From Actinotalea ferrariae (lineage in GTDB: Bacteria > Actinomycetota > Actinomycetes > Actinomycetales > Cellulomonadaceae), in contig NZ_JACVQL010000033.1 in assembly GCF_019733465.1 (NCBI RefSeq), forward strand, positions 1-64,000: DNA of 64,000 nt. The letters are read 5' to 3'. Positions within the stretch are counted from its first letter, which is position 1. Each line of letters starts with the position of its first letter. The notes below the pieces were generated by a model. It searched no databases. It had not been told where the DNA came from and saw only the letters and a program-made list of their open reading frames with translations. Shown here one piece after another: positions 15,396 through 23,278 of the stretch. A program made the translations under genes and the position numbers.

Positions 15396-16373
15396 TCAGG
15401 GAAGAGTTGCCGCGAGCGCCTCGACGCGCGCAGCGAGGTCGTCGTAGATCGCTTGCACGCCGTCGGGTGAGGCCATGGCGGGGTCGCCCACGGGCCAGTC
15501 CTCGTACCTCTTGCCCGGCAGCACCGGACAGGAGTCGCCGCAGCCCATGGTGACGACGACGTCGGCCGCCCGGACGGCGTCGTCGGTCAGCGGCTTGGGG
15601 AACGGCTCCTCGGCATCCGGCTGGTCGGCGAGGAGCTCGCGCAGGAGGGGGGCGACGGTGGTGTGGACCTGGGCGGCGGGCAGCGACCCGGCCGAGCGGA
15701 CGACCACCCGGTCGCCGGCGACCTTGCGCAGGAGCGCGGCGGCGAGCTGGGAGCGGCCGGCGTTGGCCGTGCAGACGAACAGGACCTGGGGCCGGGTGTC
15801 CGCGCCTGTGGCGGTGCGGACCTGGTCCTCGAGCCGCTGTCGGGCGAACCGCTCTGCAAGAACCGGGAGGTGCGTCGTCACGGTGGCGGTCCTCGCCAGG
15901 GCGGCGTAGGACTCGCGCACGACCAGCGACACCACCTCAGCTGAGATCTGTGGGAACCGGTCGCCCAGCCGTGCCGCGGCGCTCTCCAGGAGGGCTTCGA
16001 CGTCCGGCCGCGGACCTTCCTCGAGGTCGTCGTCCTGCCGGGGACCGGTGGCCGCCTGCGCGAGTCCGTCGAGGAGGGCAGAGGCGACCCGGCCCATCCC
16101 GGGCGCCAACGTGTAGAGGATCCACGTGCCGCGCCGTTCGGCCCGGATCACCCCCGCCTCGCGCAACGACCTCAGGTGGTGCGAGACCGTCGGGCCCGCG
16201 ACCTCGGTGAAGGAGGCGATCTCGCCCGCGGCGAGGCGACCACCCGGCGCGGCGGCGAGCGCGGAGACGATCTGCAGGCGCAGGGGGTCCGCCAGCGCAC
16301 GCAGGACCGGCACCACCGCGTCCGCCACGTCACGCGGCATCGCGTGCACGGTGCTGTTCTGGGCCGCCGTCAT
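15396..16373 (-). CDS. ArsR regulator fused to three-helix ArsC arsenate reductase
   Basis: A 325-residue fusion; the ATG at 16373 has CTCC(T)-type complementarity upstream on the reverse strand. Residues 1-95 form a winged-helix ArsR domain (recognition helix VAGPTVSHHLRSLREAG) without the usual metal-binding cysteines. Residues 120-185 form the three-helix bundle found in some actinobacterial ArsC proteins. Residues 195-325 are a complete ArsC domain with C-T-A-N-A-G-R-S (Cys201) and TMGCGDSCPVLPGKRYEDW. The protein joins DNA binding and arsenate reduction in one chain. Whether the HTH domain senses arsenic, or responds to catalysis, is open. Confidence 0.88.
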   Translation of the reverse strand: MTAAQNSTVHAMPRDVADAVVPVLRALADPLRLQIVSALAAAPGGRLAAGEIASFTEVAGPTVSHHLRSLREAGVIRAERRGTWILYTLAPGMGRVASALLDGLAQAATGPRQDDDLEEGPRPDVEALLESAAARLGDRFPQISAEVVSLVVRESYAALARTATVTTHLPVLAERFARQRLEDQVRTATGADTRPQVLFVCTANAGRSQLAAALLRKVAGDRVVVRSAGSLPAAQVHTTVAPLLRELLADQPDAEEPFPKPLTDDAVRAADVVVTMGCGDSCPVLPGKRYEDWPVGDPAMASPDGVQAIYDDLAARVEALAATLP

Positions 16374-16386
16374 GCGTCTCCTCCCT

Positions 16387-16435
16387 GTTTCGACCATCAT
16401 CTAGGTAGACGACGCTTGAAACAAGCCCAATGGGC
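16387..16435. promoter_or_regulatory. Candidate operator/promoter of the ArsR-ArsC fusion
   Basis: The 78-base gap before the fusion gene holds nested symmetric sequences: TCTA-GG-TAGA (16400-16409), CTTG-AAA-CAAG (16415-16425) and GCCCA-A-TGGGC (16425-16435). Two or three short palindromes in a row fit an ArsR-type site, but no match to the operator at 16,844 is evident. Regulatory function is inferred only from position. Confidence 0.3.
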
Positions 16436-16451
16436 GACGGGGAGATGAACG

Positions 16452-16826
16452 TCAGGGGTGCGGCGCCAGCGCGTCCCGCAGCGACTCGAGCGCGGCCGGC
16501 ACGGCGGCGTACCAGACGTTGGTGCCGCGCTTCTCACTGACCACCAGGCCGGCCTCGCGCAAGATCTTCAGGTGATGGCTCACGGTCGGCTGGCTCTTGC
16601 CGACGGGCTCGACGAGGTCGCACGCGCACATGGCTCCGTCCGCGGCGGTGGCCAGCAGGTTGAGCAGGCGGAGGCGGACCGGGTCGGACAGTGCGGCGAA
16701 GCGCCGCGCGAGCTCGGTGGCCTCCGCGTCCGCCAGAGGTGCGGCCTGCAGCGGGGCGCAGCACGCCTCCACCGGCGGTTGGGTCAGCAGCGGCAGCTGC
16801 CTGGCGATCACTGTCGTGCCGTCCAC
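16452..16826 (-). CDS. arsR: ArsR arsenite-responsive repressor
   Basis: A 124-residue ArsR/SmtB protein. The recognition helix is SQPTVSHHLKILREAGLV. Cysteines lie at residues 22-23 (EACCAPL) and 67/69 (MCACDLV). An N-terminal CC pair plus a cysteine ahead of the recognition helix matches the Corynebacterium glutamicum-type As(III) site rather than the E. coli type. It heads the leftward ars operon and is divergent from the ArsO-like gene, with a strong inverted repeat between them, so it probably represses both directions. Confidence 0.9.
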   Translation of the reverse strand: MDGTTVIARQLPLLTQPPVEACCAPLQAAPLADAEATELARRFAALSDPVRLRLLNLLATAADGAMCACDLVEPVGKSQPTVSHHLKILREAGLVVSEKRGTNVWYAAVPAALESLRDALAPHP

Positions 16827-16843
16827 GGCTCCTCCAACGTATT

Positions 16844-16896
16844 GACACTCGTCGATGTCTGCGTAGAGTCTGCCATGCGCATCGACGAGTGTCGAT
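16844..16896. promoter_or_regulatory. ArsR operator region between divergent ars transcripts
   Basis: A perfect 14-bp inverted repeat is visible: GACACTCGTCGATG at 16844-16857 and its complement at 16880-16893, separated by 22 bases. The right arm also extends into a local palindrome ATCGAC-GAGT-GTCGAT (16881-16896). It sits 18 bases upstream of arsR and about 40 upstream of the ArsO-like gene. Two ArsR dimers, one per arm, would control both promoters. The sites are seen directly; the binding protein is inferred from position. Confidence 0.7.
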
Positions 16897-16935
16897 GGTA
16901 CGCCGTCGAGGCCGGACAGCCAGGAGGATCAAGCG

Positions 16936-18420
16936 ATGACCACCACCACCGCCACCGAGGATCTGCCGGTCGTCGTCATCGGCGCCGGACCGATCGGGCT
17001 CGCCGCCGCGGCGCACCTGACCGACCGCGGTCTGCCGTTCGTCGTCCTGGAGGCCGGCGAGGACGTCGGCACCGCGGTCTCCCAGTGGGCGCACATCCGC
17101 ACCTTCACCCCGTGGCAGTACATCGCCGACCCCACGGCCGAGAAGCTGCTCGCCCCGACGGGATGGACCCGGCCGACCACGCCGGTCCCCCCGACGGGCG
17201 CCGAGCTGGTCGAGCACTACCTGCGGCCCCTCGGCGGGCTCTTCGCCGAGCACATGCGGTTCGGCGAGCGAGTGGTCGCGGTGTCCCGCGACGGCATGGA
17301 CAAGACGCGGAGCATCGGACGTTCGGAGCGGCCGTTCGTCGTGCGGGTCGAGCGTCACGACGGTGTCGTGGGTCAGCTGCGAGCCCGCGCGGTCATCGAC
17401 GCCTCGGGAACCTGGTCGGGTCGCAACCCGCTGGGCGGCGCGGGCCTGCCCGCCGTCGGTGAGGAGGAGGCCGCGCCGTTCCTGGTCGGTCCGCTGCCTG
17501 ATGTGCTGGATCGCGGCCGGGACCGGTTCGCCGGGCGGCGCACCCTGGTGGTCGGCGCTGGGCACTCGGCAGCCAACACGCTACTGAACCTCGCTCGTCT
17601 GTCCGCCGAGGCGCCCGGCACCGAGATCGTGTGGGCCATCCGGGGCACCTCACCGGCGAAGGTCTACGGCGGCGCCGAGGCCGACGAGCTCGCCGCGCGC
17701 GGCCGGCTCGGCGCGGACCTGCGCACCCTCGTCGAGTCCGGCGCTCTGCGCCTGGTCACCGGGTTCGCCACCACGGCCCTTGAGCCGACCGCGGACACCG
17801 TCACCGTCGTCGGCGAGACGCCCGACGGCGAGGTCCGCATCGCAGGCGTCCACAACGTCGCCGCGGCGACCGGGTTCCGGCCCGACCTCGCGATCCTCTC
17901 CGAGGTCCGCCTGGATCTGGACCCCGGCCTGGAGGCACCCCGCGCGCTGGGTCCGCTCATCGACCCGGCCTTCCACTCCTGCGGGACCGTCCCGCCGCAC
18001 GGCCACCGTGACCTGGCCCAGCCCGAGGAGGGCCTCTACATCGTCGGGATGAAGTCCTACGGGCGCGCCCCGACCTTCCTCATCACCACCGGCAACGAGC
18101 AGGTCCGCTCCGTGGTGGCCGCTCTCGCGGGGGACCGCGCCGCCGCCGACGAGGTCCAGCTCGTCCTCCCGGAGACCGGCGTGTGCTCGGTCAACGCAGC
18201 CGGGCAGGACACCGGTGCCGGCGGCTGCTGCGGCACCCCGACCGGCGTCGACGGGCTCGAGGTCCCCGCCGAGGCACACCGCGCCCGTCCCGACGGCGTC
18301 CCGGCCCAGGGCTTCACGACCGGCGTGGCCGGCGGCGGAGCCGTCGCACTCCTCGCCCTCACCGACGTGACCCCGACCGGCGACGCCGGTTCCTGCGGCT
18401 CGGGCGGCTGCTGCTCGTGA
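16936..18420 (+). CDS. ArsO-like flavin-dependent monooxygenase
   Basis: A 494-residue class B-type flavoprotein. The first dinucleotide motif is GAGPIG (residues 16-21, FAD) and the second GAGHSA (207-212, NADPH), with ATGFRPD near residue 318. It ends with two cysteine clusters (GGCCGTP and SGGCCS) that could bind As(III) or another thiophilic ion. Similar proteins in ars islands are called ArsO; their reaction is unproven. It is divergent from arsR and overlaps the MFS gene (GTGA), so oxidation and transport are likely coupled. Confidence 0.75.
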   Translation: MTTTTATEDLPVVVIGAGPIGLAAAAHLTDRGLPFVVLEAGEDVGTAVSQWAHIRTFTPWQYIADPTAEKLLAPTGWTRPTTPVPPTGAELVEHYLRPLGGLFAEHMRFGERVVAVSRDGMDKTRSIGRSERPFVVRVERHDGVVGQLRARAVIDASGTWSGRNPLGGAGLPAVGEEEAAPFLVGPLPDVLDRGRDRFAGRRTLVVGAGHSAANTLLNLARLSAEAPGTEIVWAIRGTSPAKVYGGAEADELAARGRLGADLRTLVESGALRLVTGFATTALEPTADTVTVVGETPDGEVRIAGVHNVAAATGFRPDLAILSEVRLDLDPGLEAPRALGPLIDPAFHSCGTVPPHGHRDLAQPEEGLYIVGMKSYGRAPTFLITTGNEQVRSVVAALAGDRAAADEVQLVLPETGVCSVNAAGQDTGAGGCCGTPTGVDGLEVPAEAHRARPDGVPAQGFTTGVAGGGAVALLALTDVTPTGDAGSCGSGGCCS

Positions 18421-19676
18421 CCCGCCTCGCGCCCGGCCCGCCCGCCCCCGTGGCGAACGGGTCGGTGCGCGCATGGGCCTATCCCGGGTGGCGCATGGTG
18501 GCCGTCCTGGCCGTGACCGAGACGATCAGCTACGCGGCCTTGTTCTACGCCTTCGCGGTCATCGTGACCCCGATGCGCGACGAGCTGGGCGCGAGCACGG
18601 CACAGGTCTCCGGGGCGCTCTCGGTGTCCCTGGCCGTCGCAGGTCTGGCCGCGCCGCTGGTCGGACGATGGGTCGACCGTCGCGGCGCCCGAGCGCTCAT
18701 GACCCTCGGCAGCGCCCTCGCCGGGGTCTCAGTGCTCGCCTGGTCGCAGGTGCGCACGGTTCCGCAGCTGTACGCGGCGTTCGTCGGTGTCGGCCTCGCC
18801 GGCGCGATGGTGCTCTACGAGCCGGCGTTCGCCGTCGTGAACACGTGGTTCCGCCGTCGGCGTGCCCAGGCTCTGCTCCTCGTCACGGTCGTCGCGGGGT
18901 TCTCCTCGACGATCTTCCTGCCGGTGACCCAGACCATGGTCGACGGCGTCGGTTGGCGCGGCGCGCTCGTCGTCCTGGCCGCGCTCGCCGGGCTCTGCGC
19001 GATACCCCACGCAGTGGTGCTGCGCCGGTCCCCGCGCGACCTCGGGCTGGTGCCCGACGGTGCCGACGGGGACCAGCCACGGGGACGGACGTCGGAGTCG
19101 CGCGAGGACGACCTGCCGACCGAAGCGCGGTCCCCGGCGGTGCGGTGGCTGACGGTCGCGGCGGTCGGGCACGCGATCGCCGTCACCGTCGTCGCGGTGC
19201 ACCTGGTGGCCTACCTCCGTGACGCGGGACTGGCACCCGGTGTTGCAGCGACGGCGGCTGGGGCGCTCGGGCTGATGTCGGTGACCGGTCGACTCGCGTT
19301 CACCGGTGCGGCCGCGCGGCTCGGCCTGGCCCGTGTCGCAGCCCTCATGCTCGCCGCACAGGCGGGCGGCGTCGCGCTCCTGCTCTCGGTGCCGCACCCG
19401 GCAGGTCTGGTGACCTTCGTCCTCCTGTTCGGCGCAGGCTTCGGCGTCATGACCATCGCCCGCGCCGCCCTCCTCGGCGACCTGGTCCCGCTCGGAGCCT
19501 TCGCCGCCGCATCCGGGCGGCAGGCGCTCGCGGCGACGATCGGACGGGTCGCGGCACCCGCCGTCGCCGGTGTCGTGATCACGAGCACCGGGTTCACGCC
19601 CGTGTTGATCGGCGTGGCGGCGTGCTGCCTCATCGCCGCCGGAGCGCTGCTCCTCGTCGGCAGCGTCAACCGGTGA
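18417..19676 (+). CDS. MFS transporter of the arsenic cluster
   Basis: A 419-residue, 12-helix major facilitator. The GTG at 18417 overlaps the stop of the ArsO-like gene; the frame is open further upstream, but that sequence is antisense-like and lies inside ArsO. Conserved features are the VGRWVDRRGAR loop between helices 2 and 3 and a central hydrophilic loop rich in Asp/Glu/Arg. Because it is coupled to ArsO it may export the oxidised or organic arsenic product. It lacks the GAPDH partner of ArsJ, so it is not called ArsJ. Confidence 0.8.
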   Translation: MTRLAPGPPAPVANGSVRAWAYPGWRMVAVLAVTETISYAALFYAFAVIVTPMRDELGASTAQVSGALSVSLAVAGLAAPLVGRWVDRRGARALMTLGSALAGVSVLAWSQVRTVPQLYAAFVGVGLAGAMVLYEPAFAVVNTWFRRRRAQALLLVTVVAGFSSTIFLPVTQTMVDGVGWRGALVVLAALAGLCAIPHAVVLRRSPRDLGLVPDGADGDQPRGRTSESREDDLPTEARSPAVRWLTVAAVGHAIAVTVVAVHLVAYLRDAGLAPGVAATAAGALGLMSVTGRLAFTGAAARLGLARVAALMLAAQAGGVALLLSVPHPAGLVTFVLLFGAGFGVMTIARAALLGDLVPLGAFAAASGRQALAATIGRVAAPAVAGVVITSTGFTPVLIGVAACCLIAAGALLLVGSVNR

Positions 19677-19688
19677 GCGAGCTCACCG
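19671..19688. terminator. Short perfect palindrome overlapping the MFS stop codon
   Basis: CGGTGAGC-GA-GCTCACCG spans the end of the MFS gene. With a 4-base loop it forms a 7-bp GC-rich stem. There is no U-tract, which is usual for actinobacterial intrinsic terminators. The next 185 bases, up to the convergent CDF gene, hold no supported gene. Terminator function is inferred from the convergent arrangement. Confidence 0.35.
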
Positions 19689-19872
19689 CACGCGGAGCGA
19701 TCGCAGCTGGCGCCGCCACGCCCAACGCCGGCATCGACTCACAGCAGGCGACGTTCAAGACCACCGTACCGCCGACCACATGGCGGCCGTATCGCGCGAC
19801 CAGGCCCCGGCACGCGTCCCTCGTCGCTGAAGTCGAGCGAACGGTCGTCGGCTGGGAAGCAACGCCGGCGAA

Positions 19873-20589
19873 CTAGCCGGAGTGGCAGACGCCACCCGCG
19901 CAGCAGCTGTCGCTCTCTTGCGTCGTGCTCCCTGCGGCCAGTGGGTGGGGCGGTGCACAGCACGCGTCCCCGCGCCAGGCCTCGATACCTTCGCGGACGG
20001 CGACGGCCGCGATAACGACCGCAGCAACGGGGTCTGCCCACGTCCATCCGAGGGTCGAGTTGAGCAGCAGGCCGATGAGCAGGACGGCCGAGAGGTAGGT
20101 GCACAACATGGTCTGCTTGGAGTCGGCGACCGCCGACGCCGACCCGAGCTCGCGCCCGGTGCGGCGCTCGAACCACGACAGGCCCGGCATCACCAGCAGG
20201 CTGATCGCGGCCAGGACGATGCCGACCGTGGAGTGGTCGGCCGTGCCGGCACCTAGCAGCGTGCGGACGGCGTCGACCGTGACGAACAGCGCCAGGCCGA
20301 AGAAGGAGATCGCGATGACCCGCATTGCGGTCCGCTCGCGCCGGTGCGGGTCGGGAGCGGCGAACTGCCACGCCACGGCCGCCGCGGACAGGACCTCGAC
20401 GATGGAGTCGAGCCCGAACGCGATGAGGGCCGAGGACGATGCGATTCGGCCGGCGGTGATGGCAACGACGGCTTCGATCACGTTGTAGCTGATGGTGGCG
20501 CCGACGACCCAGCGCACGCGGCGCTCCAGCGTGGCGCGGCGCACGGGGTCCAGGTCGCGAGGACGTGGGCCAACGGTGATCGCGGTCAT
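19873..20589 (-). CDS. Short CDF-type cation exporter with Cys-rich tail
   Basis: A 238-residue membrane protein with five or six helices, belonging to the short cation-transporter branch of the CDF superfamily. Metal-site residues are visible in ALIAFGLDSIVEV (helix 2) and ASAVADSKQTML (helix 5). The C-terminus is cysteine-rich (DACCAPPH, DSCCAGGVCHSG). It overlaps the CmtR-like repressor gene by 4 bases, forming a sensor/exporter pair. Likely substrates are Cd(II), Zn(II) or Pb(II), inferred from the partner's cysteine pattern. Confidence 0.82.
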   Translation of the reverse strand: MTAITVGPRPRDLDPVRRATLERRVRWVVGATISYNVIEAVVAITAGRIASSSALIAFGLDSIVEVLSAAAVAWQFAAPDPHRRERTAMRVIAISFFGLALFVTVDAVRTLLGAGTADHSTVGIVLAAISLLVMPGLSWFERRTGRELGSASAVADSKQTMLCTYLSAVLLIGLLLNSTLGWTWADPVAAVVIAAVAVREGIEAWRGDACCAPPHPLAAGSTTQESDSCCAGGVCHSG

Positions 20590-20918
20590 GCGCAGGTGCA
20601 CCCTTCGCCGGAGCAGCAGGAGGGGTCGACGGTCAGAACCAACTGGAGCATCGCGTCGAGTGCCGGGGTGAGGGCTTCGTGGGACAGCCGGTACCACGTG
20701 TGCCGGCCGTCGCGGACCGCGTCGACCAGTCCGCAACCACGTAGGCAGGTCAGCTGGTTGGACATCACCTGCCGGGACACCCCGAGCGCGTCGGCGAGGT
20801 CGGACGGATAGGCCGGCGCCTCGCGCAGCGCGAGCAGGATCCGCGCCCGCGTCTGATCCGACAGCGCGTGGCCCAGGCGGGCGAGGGCTTCGGTGTGCGA
20901 CAGCGTGACGGTAGGCAC
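20586..20918 (-). CDS. CmtR-type ArsR/SmtB metal sensor (Cd/Pb)
   Basis: A 110-residue repressor. The GTG at 20918 was chosen over the upstream ATG at 20972 because an inverted repeat (20929-20944) lies between them. Cysteines at 58 and 62 (LTCLRGCGLV) and at 101/102 match the Cys57-Cys61-Cys102 site of Mycobacterium tuberculosis CmtR almost position for position, which points to Cd(II)/Pb(II) sensing. Two extra C-terminal cysteines (107, 109) are present. It would repress itself and the overlapping CDF exporter. Confidence 0.85.
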   Translation of the reverse strand: MPTVTLSHTEALARLGHALSDQTRARILLALREAPAYPSDLADALGVSRQVMSNQLTCLRGCGLVDAVRDGRHTWYRLSHEALTPALDAMLQLVLTVDPSCCSGEGCTCA

Positions 20919-20928
20919 ACGGGCACGA

Positions 20929-20944
20929 TACACACAGTCGTGTA
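20929..20944. promoter_or_regulatory. Operator-like inverted repeat upstream of the CmtR-type gene
   Basis: TACAC-ACAGTC-GTGTA, a 5-bp inverted repeat with a 6-base spacer, ends 11 bases upstream of the chosen GTG start. Position and symmetry fit an ArsR/SmtB-family operator over the promoter. It also lies about 75 bases ahead of the rightward TlpA gene and might affect that promoter. Confidence 0.5.
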
Positions 20945-21016
20945 CTGTCCGGGAACTGTCGTCGGCACTCACACGTTCTTGAGCCGACGATCAGTAACCG
21001 GGTGGGAGGAGAGCGC

Positions 21017-21634
21017 GTGCGGGGCACTGGCTCACTGCAGGGGTCGAGGCGCGGGCGCTGGCGGTCGACCGTCGCGGTCCTCGTCGGGGTGGTCTCGTTG
21101 AGTGCGTGCACGTCGGTCTCCGGCGGGTTCACGGAGGACGGCGAGGAGTCCGGGTACGTGTCCGGTGATGGCTCGGTGACCGCGTGGGACGGAGAGGAGC
21201 GGCCCGGACCGGTGCAGGTCGCCGGCATCACGTACGCGGGCGAGTCGGTGGACGTCGCGGACTGGCGCGGGGACGTGGTGGTCCTCAACACGTGGTACGC
21301 CGCGTGTCCGCCGTGCCGGACGGAGGCCCCGGTCCTCAAGGCGGTCGCCGAGGACTACGCCGACGACGGCGTGCACCTCTTGGGAGTCAATGGCACCGAC
21401 GCGCCTGGAGCCGCGGAGGCGTTCGAGCGCACGTTCGAGGTGCCATACCCGTCCATCCACGATGAGGACGGCACTGCGCTCGCCTCGTTGCAGGGGGTGG
21501 TCCCGGTTCAGGCCGTTCCCACCACCGTCGTCGTGGACCGCGAGGGCCGCGTCTACGCGCGGATCCTGGGCGCGGTGGACGAGACCACGCTGCGCGCGCT
21601 CGTCGAGGACGCCCTCGAGGAGACAGGCACCTAG
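21017..21634 (+). CDS. TlpA-like thioredoxin lipoprotein
   Basis: A 205-residue protein. The GTG at 21017 follows a GGAGGAG ribosome-binding site. A signal peptide ends in the lipobox L-S-A-C (Cys31), so the mature protein is tethered outside the membrane. The thioredoxin active site is C-P-P-C (residues 97-100) in NTWYAACPPCRTEAP, the cis-Pro loop is AVPTTVVVD, and the family insert GVNGTDAPGAAEAF is present, as in TlpA/ResA. It would reduce disulfides in exported proteins or apocytochromes, with electrons from CcdA encoded nearby. Confidence 0.9.
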   Translation: MRGTGSLQGSRRGRWRSTVAVLVGVVSLSACTSVSGGFTEDGEESGYVSGDGSVTAWDGEERPGPVQVAGITYAGESVDVADWRGDVVVLNTWYAACPPCRTEAPVLKAVAEDYADDGVHLLGVNGTDAPGAAEAFERTFEVPYPSIHDEDGTALASLQGVVPVQAVPTTVVVDREGRVYARILGAVDETTLRALVEDALEETGT

Positions 21635-21752
21635 CGGCGCCGAGGCGGGCAGCTCCTGCTCGCCGTTGCCCGCGGCCGCGCGAGCGTCCGACTCCGCACC
21701 GAAATCCCGTCCATGGCGTCGTCGTCCGGCGTCCGTCCCCTGTGAGGTCCGA

Positions 21753-22394
21753 GTGAGCCGCAGCCTCAGGCTGTCCCTGATCCTGGTCGGCCTGGCCGTC
21801 CTTGCCCTGGTCGTCGCGGTCGTCGTCACGCGCCCGCAGAGCTCGCCCTCGAGCGACTCGGGCGCCGGGGAGCAGGGCGAGCTAGTGCGTCCGGACTCCC
21901 CGCGCCTGACCGAGGGTTCGGAGGTTCAGCTGGTGGAGTTCTTGGACTTCGAGTGCGAGTCGTGCGGGGCGATCTACCCCTACACCGAGGACCTCAAGGC
22001 GCGGTATGGGGACCGGTTCGAGTTCGTCGTGCGGTACATGCCCTTGCACGTCAGCTCGGTCAACGCGGCTCTCGCGGCCGAGGCGGCCGGGGCGCAGGGT
22101 TCCTACGAGGAGATGTACGACGTGCTGTTCGAGCGGCAGGCCCAGTGGGGTCACCAGCAGACCGCCCAGCGGGAGGTGTTCTTCGACTACGCCGAGGAGC
22201 TCGGCTTGGACATGACGCGGTTCGAGGCCGACTTCGACGACCCGGCCGCCCTGGCCCGGATCGAGCGGGACCGCGCCGACGGGCAGGCGGTCGGCGTGAC
22301 TGGGACCCCGACGTTCTTCCTGGACGGTGAGCAGCTGCCGATCGACAGCGTCGACGATCTGGAGAGTGCGCTGATCGAGGCGCTGGATGGCTAG
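21753..22394 (+). CDS. Membrane-anchored DsbA-like thiol oxidase
   Basis: A 213-residue protein with an N-terminal membrane anchor (about residues 6-25) and a DsbA-type thioredoxin fold. The active site is C-E-S-C (residues 68-71) in FLDFECESCGAIYP, the helical insert lies at about 100-165, and the cis-Pro loop is GTPTFFLDG. It oxidises exported protein thiols. Its stop overlaps the VKOR gene by 8 bases, and VKOR is the known reoxidant of DsbA in actinobacteria. Confidence 0.9.
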   Translation: MSRSLRLSLILVGLAVLALVVAVVVTRPQSSPSSDSGAGEQGELVRPDSPRLTEGSEVQLVEFLDFECESCGAIYPYTEDLKARYGDRFEFVVRYMPLHVSSVNAALAAEAAGAQGSYEEMYDVLFERQAQWGHQQTAQREVFFDYAEELGLDMTRFEADFDDPAALARIERDRADGQAVGVTGTPTFFLDGEQLPIDSVDDLESALIEALDG

Positions 22395-23070
22395 GGCCAC
22401 GCGGGCCAGCCGCGCTGCCGGGCACCGGGGGCCCGCAGGCGCGACACCGCACCGGTCCGGCTCGTCCGTGTGGCGGACCCCGACTGCAACATCGACCGCG
22501 ATGGGCGCTGCGTTGGCGGTTCTCGCCGGCTTCGGGCTGCTCGCGGCCGTCGCGCTGATGATCGAGCGGGTGGCCGTCCTCGTGGACCCGACGCGCATCC
22601 CCAGCTGCACTCTGAACCCGATCCTGTCGTGCAGCTCGGTGATGACCTCGCCCCAGGCGTCGGCGTTCGGGTTCCCCAATCCGGTCGTCGGCATCGTCGG
22701 ATTCACCGTCGTCCTGACGACCGGGGTCGCGGTGCTCGCCGGGGCCAGGTTCACGCGCTGGTACTGGGCCGGGCTGCAGGCCGGGGTGACGTTCGCGATC
22801 GTCTTCGTGCACTGGCTCGCGTTCCAGAGCCTGTACCGGATCGGCGCCCTGTGCCCGTACTGCCTGGTGGTGTGGGCGGTGACCATCCCGCTGTTCGTCC
22901 TGGTCACCGTACACAACCTCCGGCAGGTGCCCGGTCTGCCACCGCCGGCGCGGCGCGCGGTCGACGTGGCTCACGAGTACCGCACCGCGATCGTGGTCGG
23001 CTGGTACCTGCTCATCGCCACCCTGGCCGCACAGCGGTTCTGGGACTACTGGATCACCTTGCTGCCGTGA
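22387..23070 (+). CDS. VKOR family DsbB-equivalent
   Basis: A 227-residue, four- to five-helix vitamin K epoxide reductase-family protein. The loop cysteines are Cys74 and Cys82 (SCTLNPILSC) and the quinone-side pair is C-P-Y-C (156-159) in GALCPYCLVVW, as in Mycobacterium tuberculosis VKOR. It transfers electrons from DsbA to menaquinone. It overlaps the DsbA gene, so the two form a self-contained disulfide-forming unit. The N-terminal 38 residues are Arg/Ala-rich and cytoplasmic. Confidence 0.9.
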   Translation: MARATRASRAAGHRGPAGATPHRSGSSVWRTPTATSTAMGAALAVLAGFGLLAAVALMIERVAVLVDPTRIPSCTLNPILSCSSVMTSPQASAFGFPNPVVGIVGFTVVLTTGVAVLAGARFTRWYWAGLQAGVTFAIVFVHWLAFQSLYRIGALCPYCLVVWAVTIPLFVLVTVHNLRQVPGLPPPARRAVDVAHEYRTAIVVGWYLLIATLAAQRFWDYWITLLP

Positions 23071-23278
23071 GAGCCGACGACTACGGGCGGCCATGGCCGA
23101 GCGTTGATCTGCCTAGTCGCGCAGAGCCGCTCGGGCTGTTCCGTGATGCCCAGGACGCGGTGGCCCGGACGGGTCGTGCAGCCGGAGAGGATGGTCCTCT
23201 TGGAGTGGCGACACCTAGCACGCCTGGGCGGACCACCCAGACCCGTGTGGCGCGGCGACGTGTCGATGCGGAGAGGCC

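Noticed and set aside
19674-19876. Small plus-strand gene after the MFS transporter
   Set aside because: The frame has a GTG at the stop overlap but no ribosome-binding site, no domain and a composition like random GC-rich sequence.
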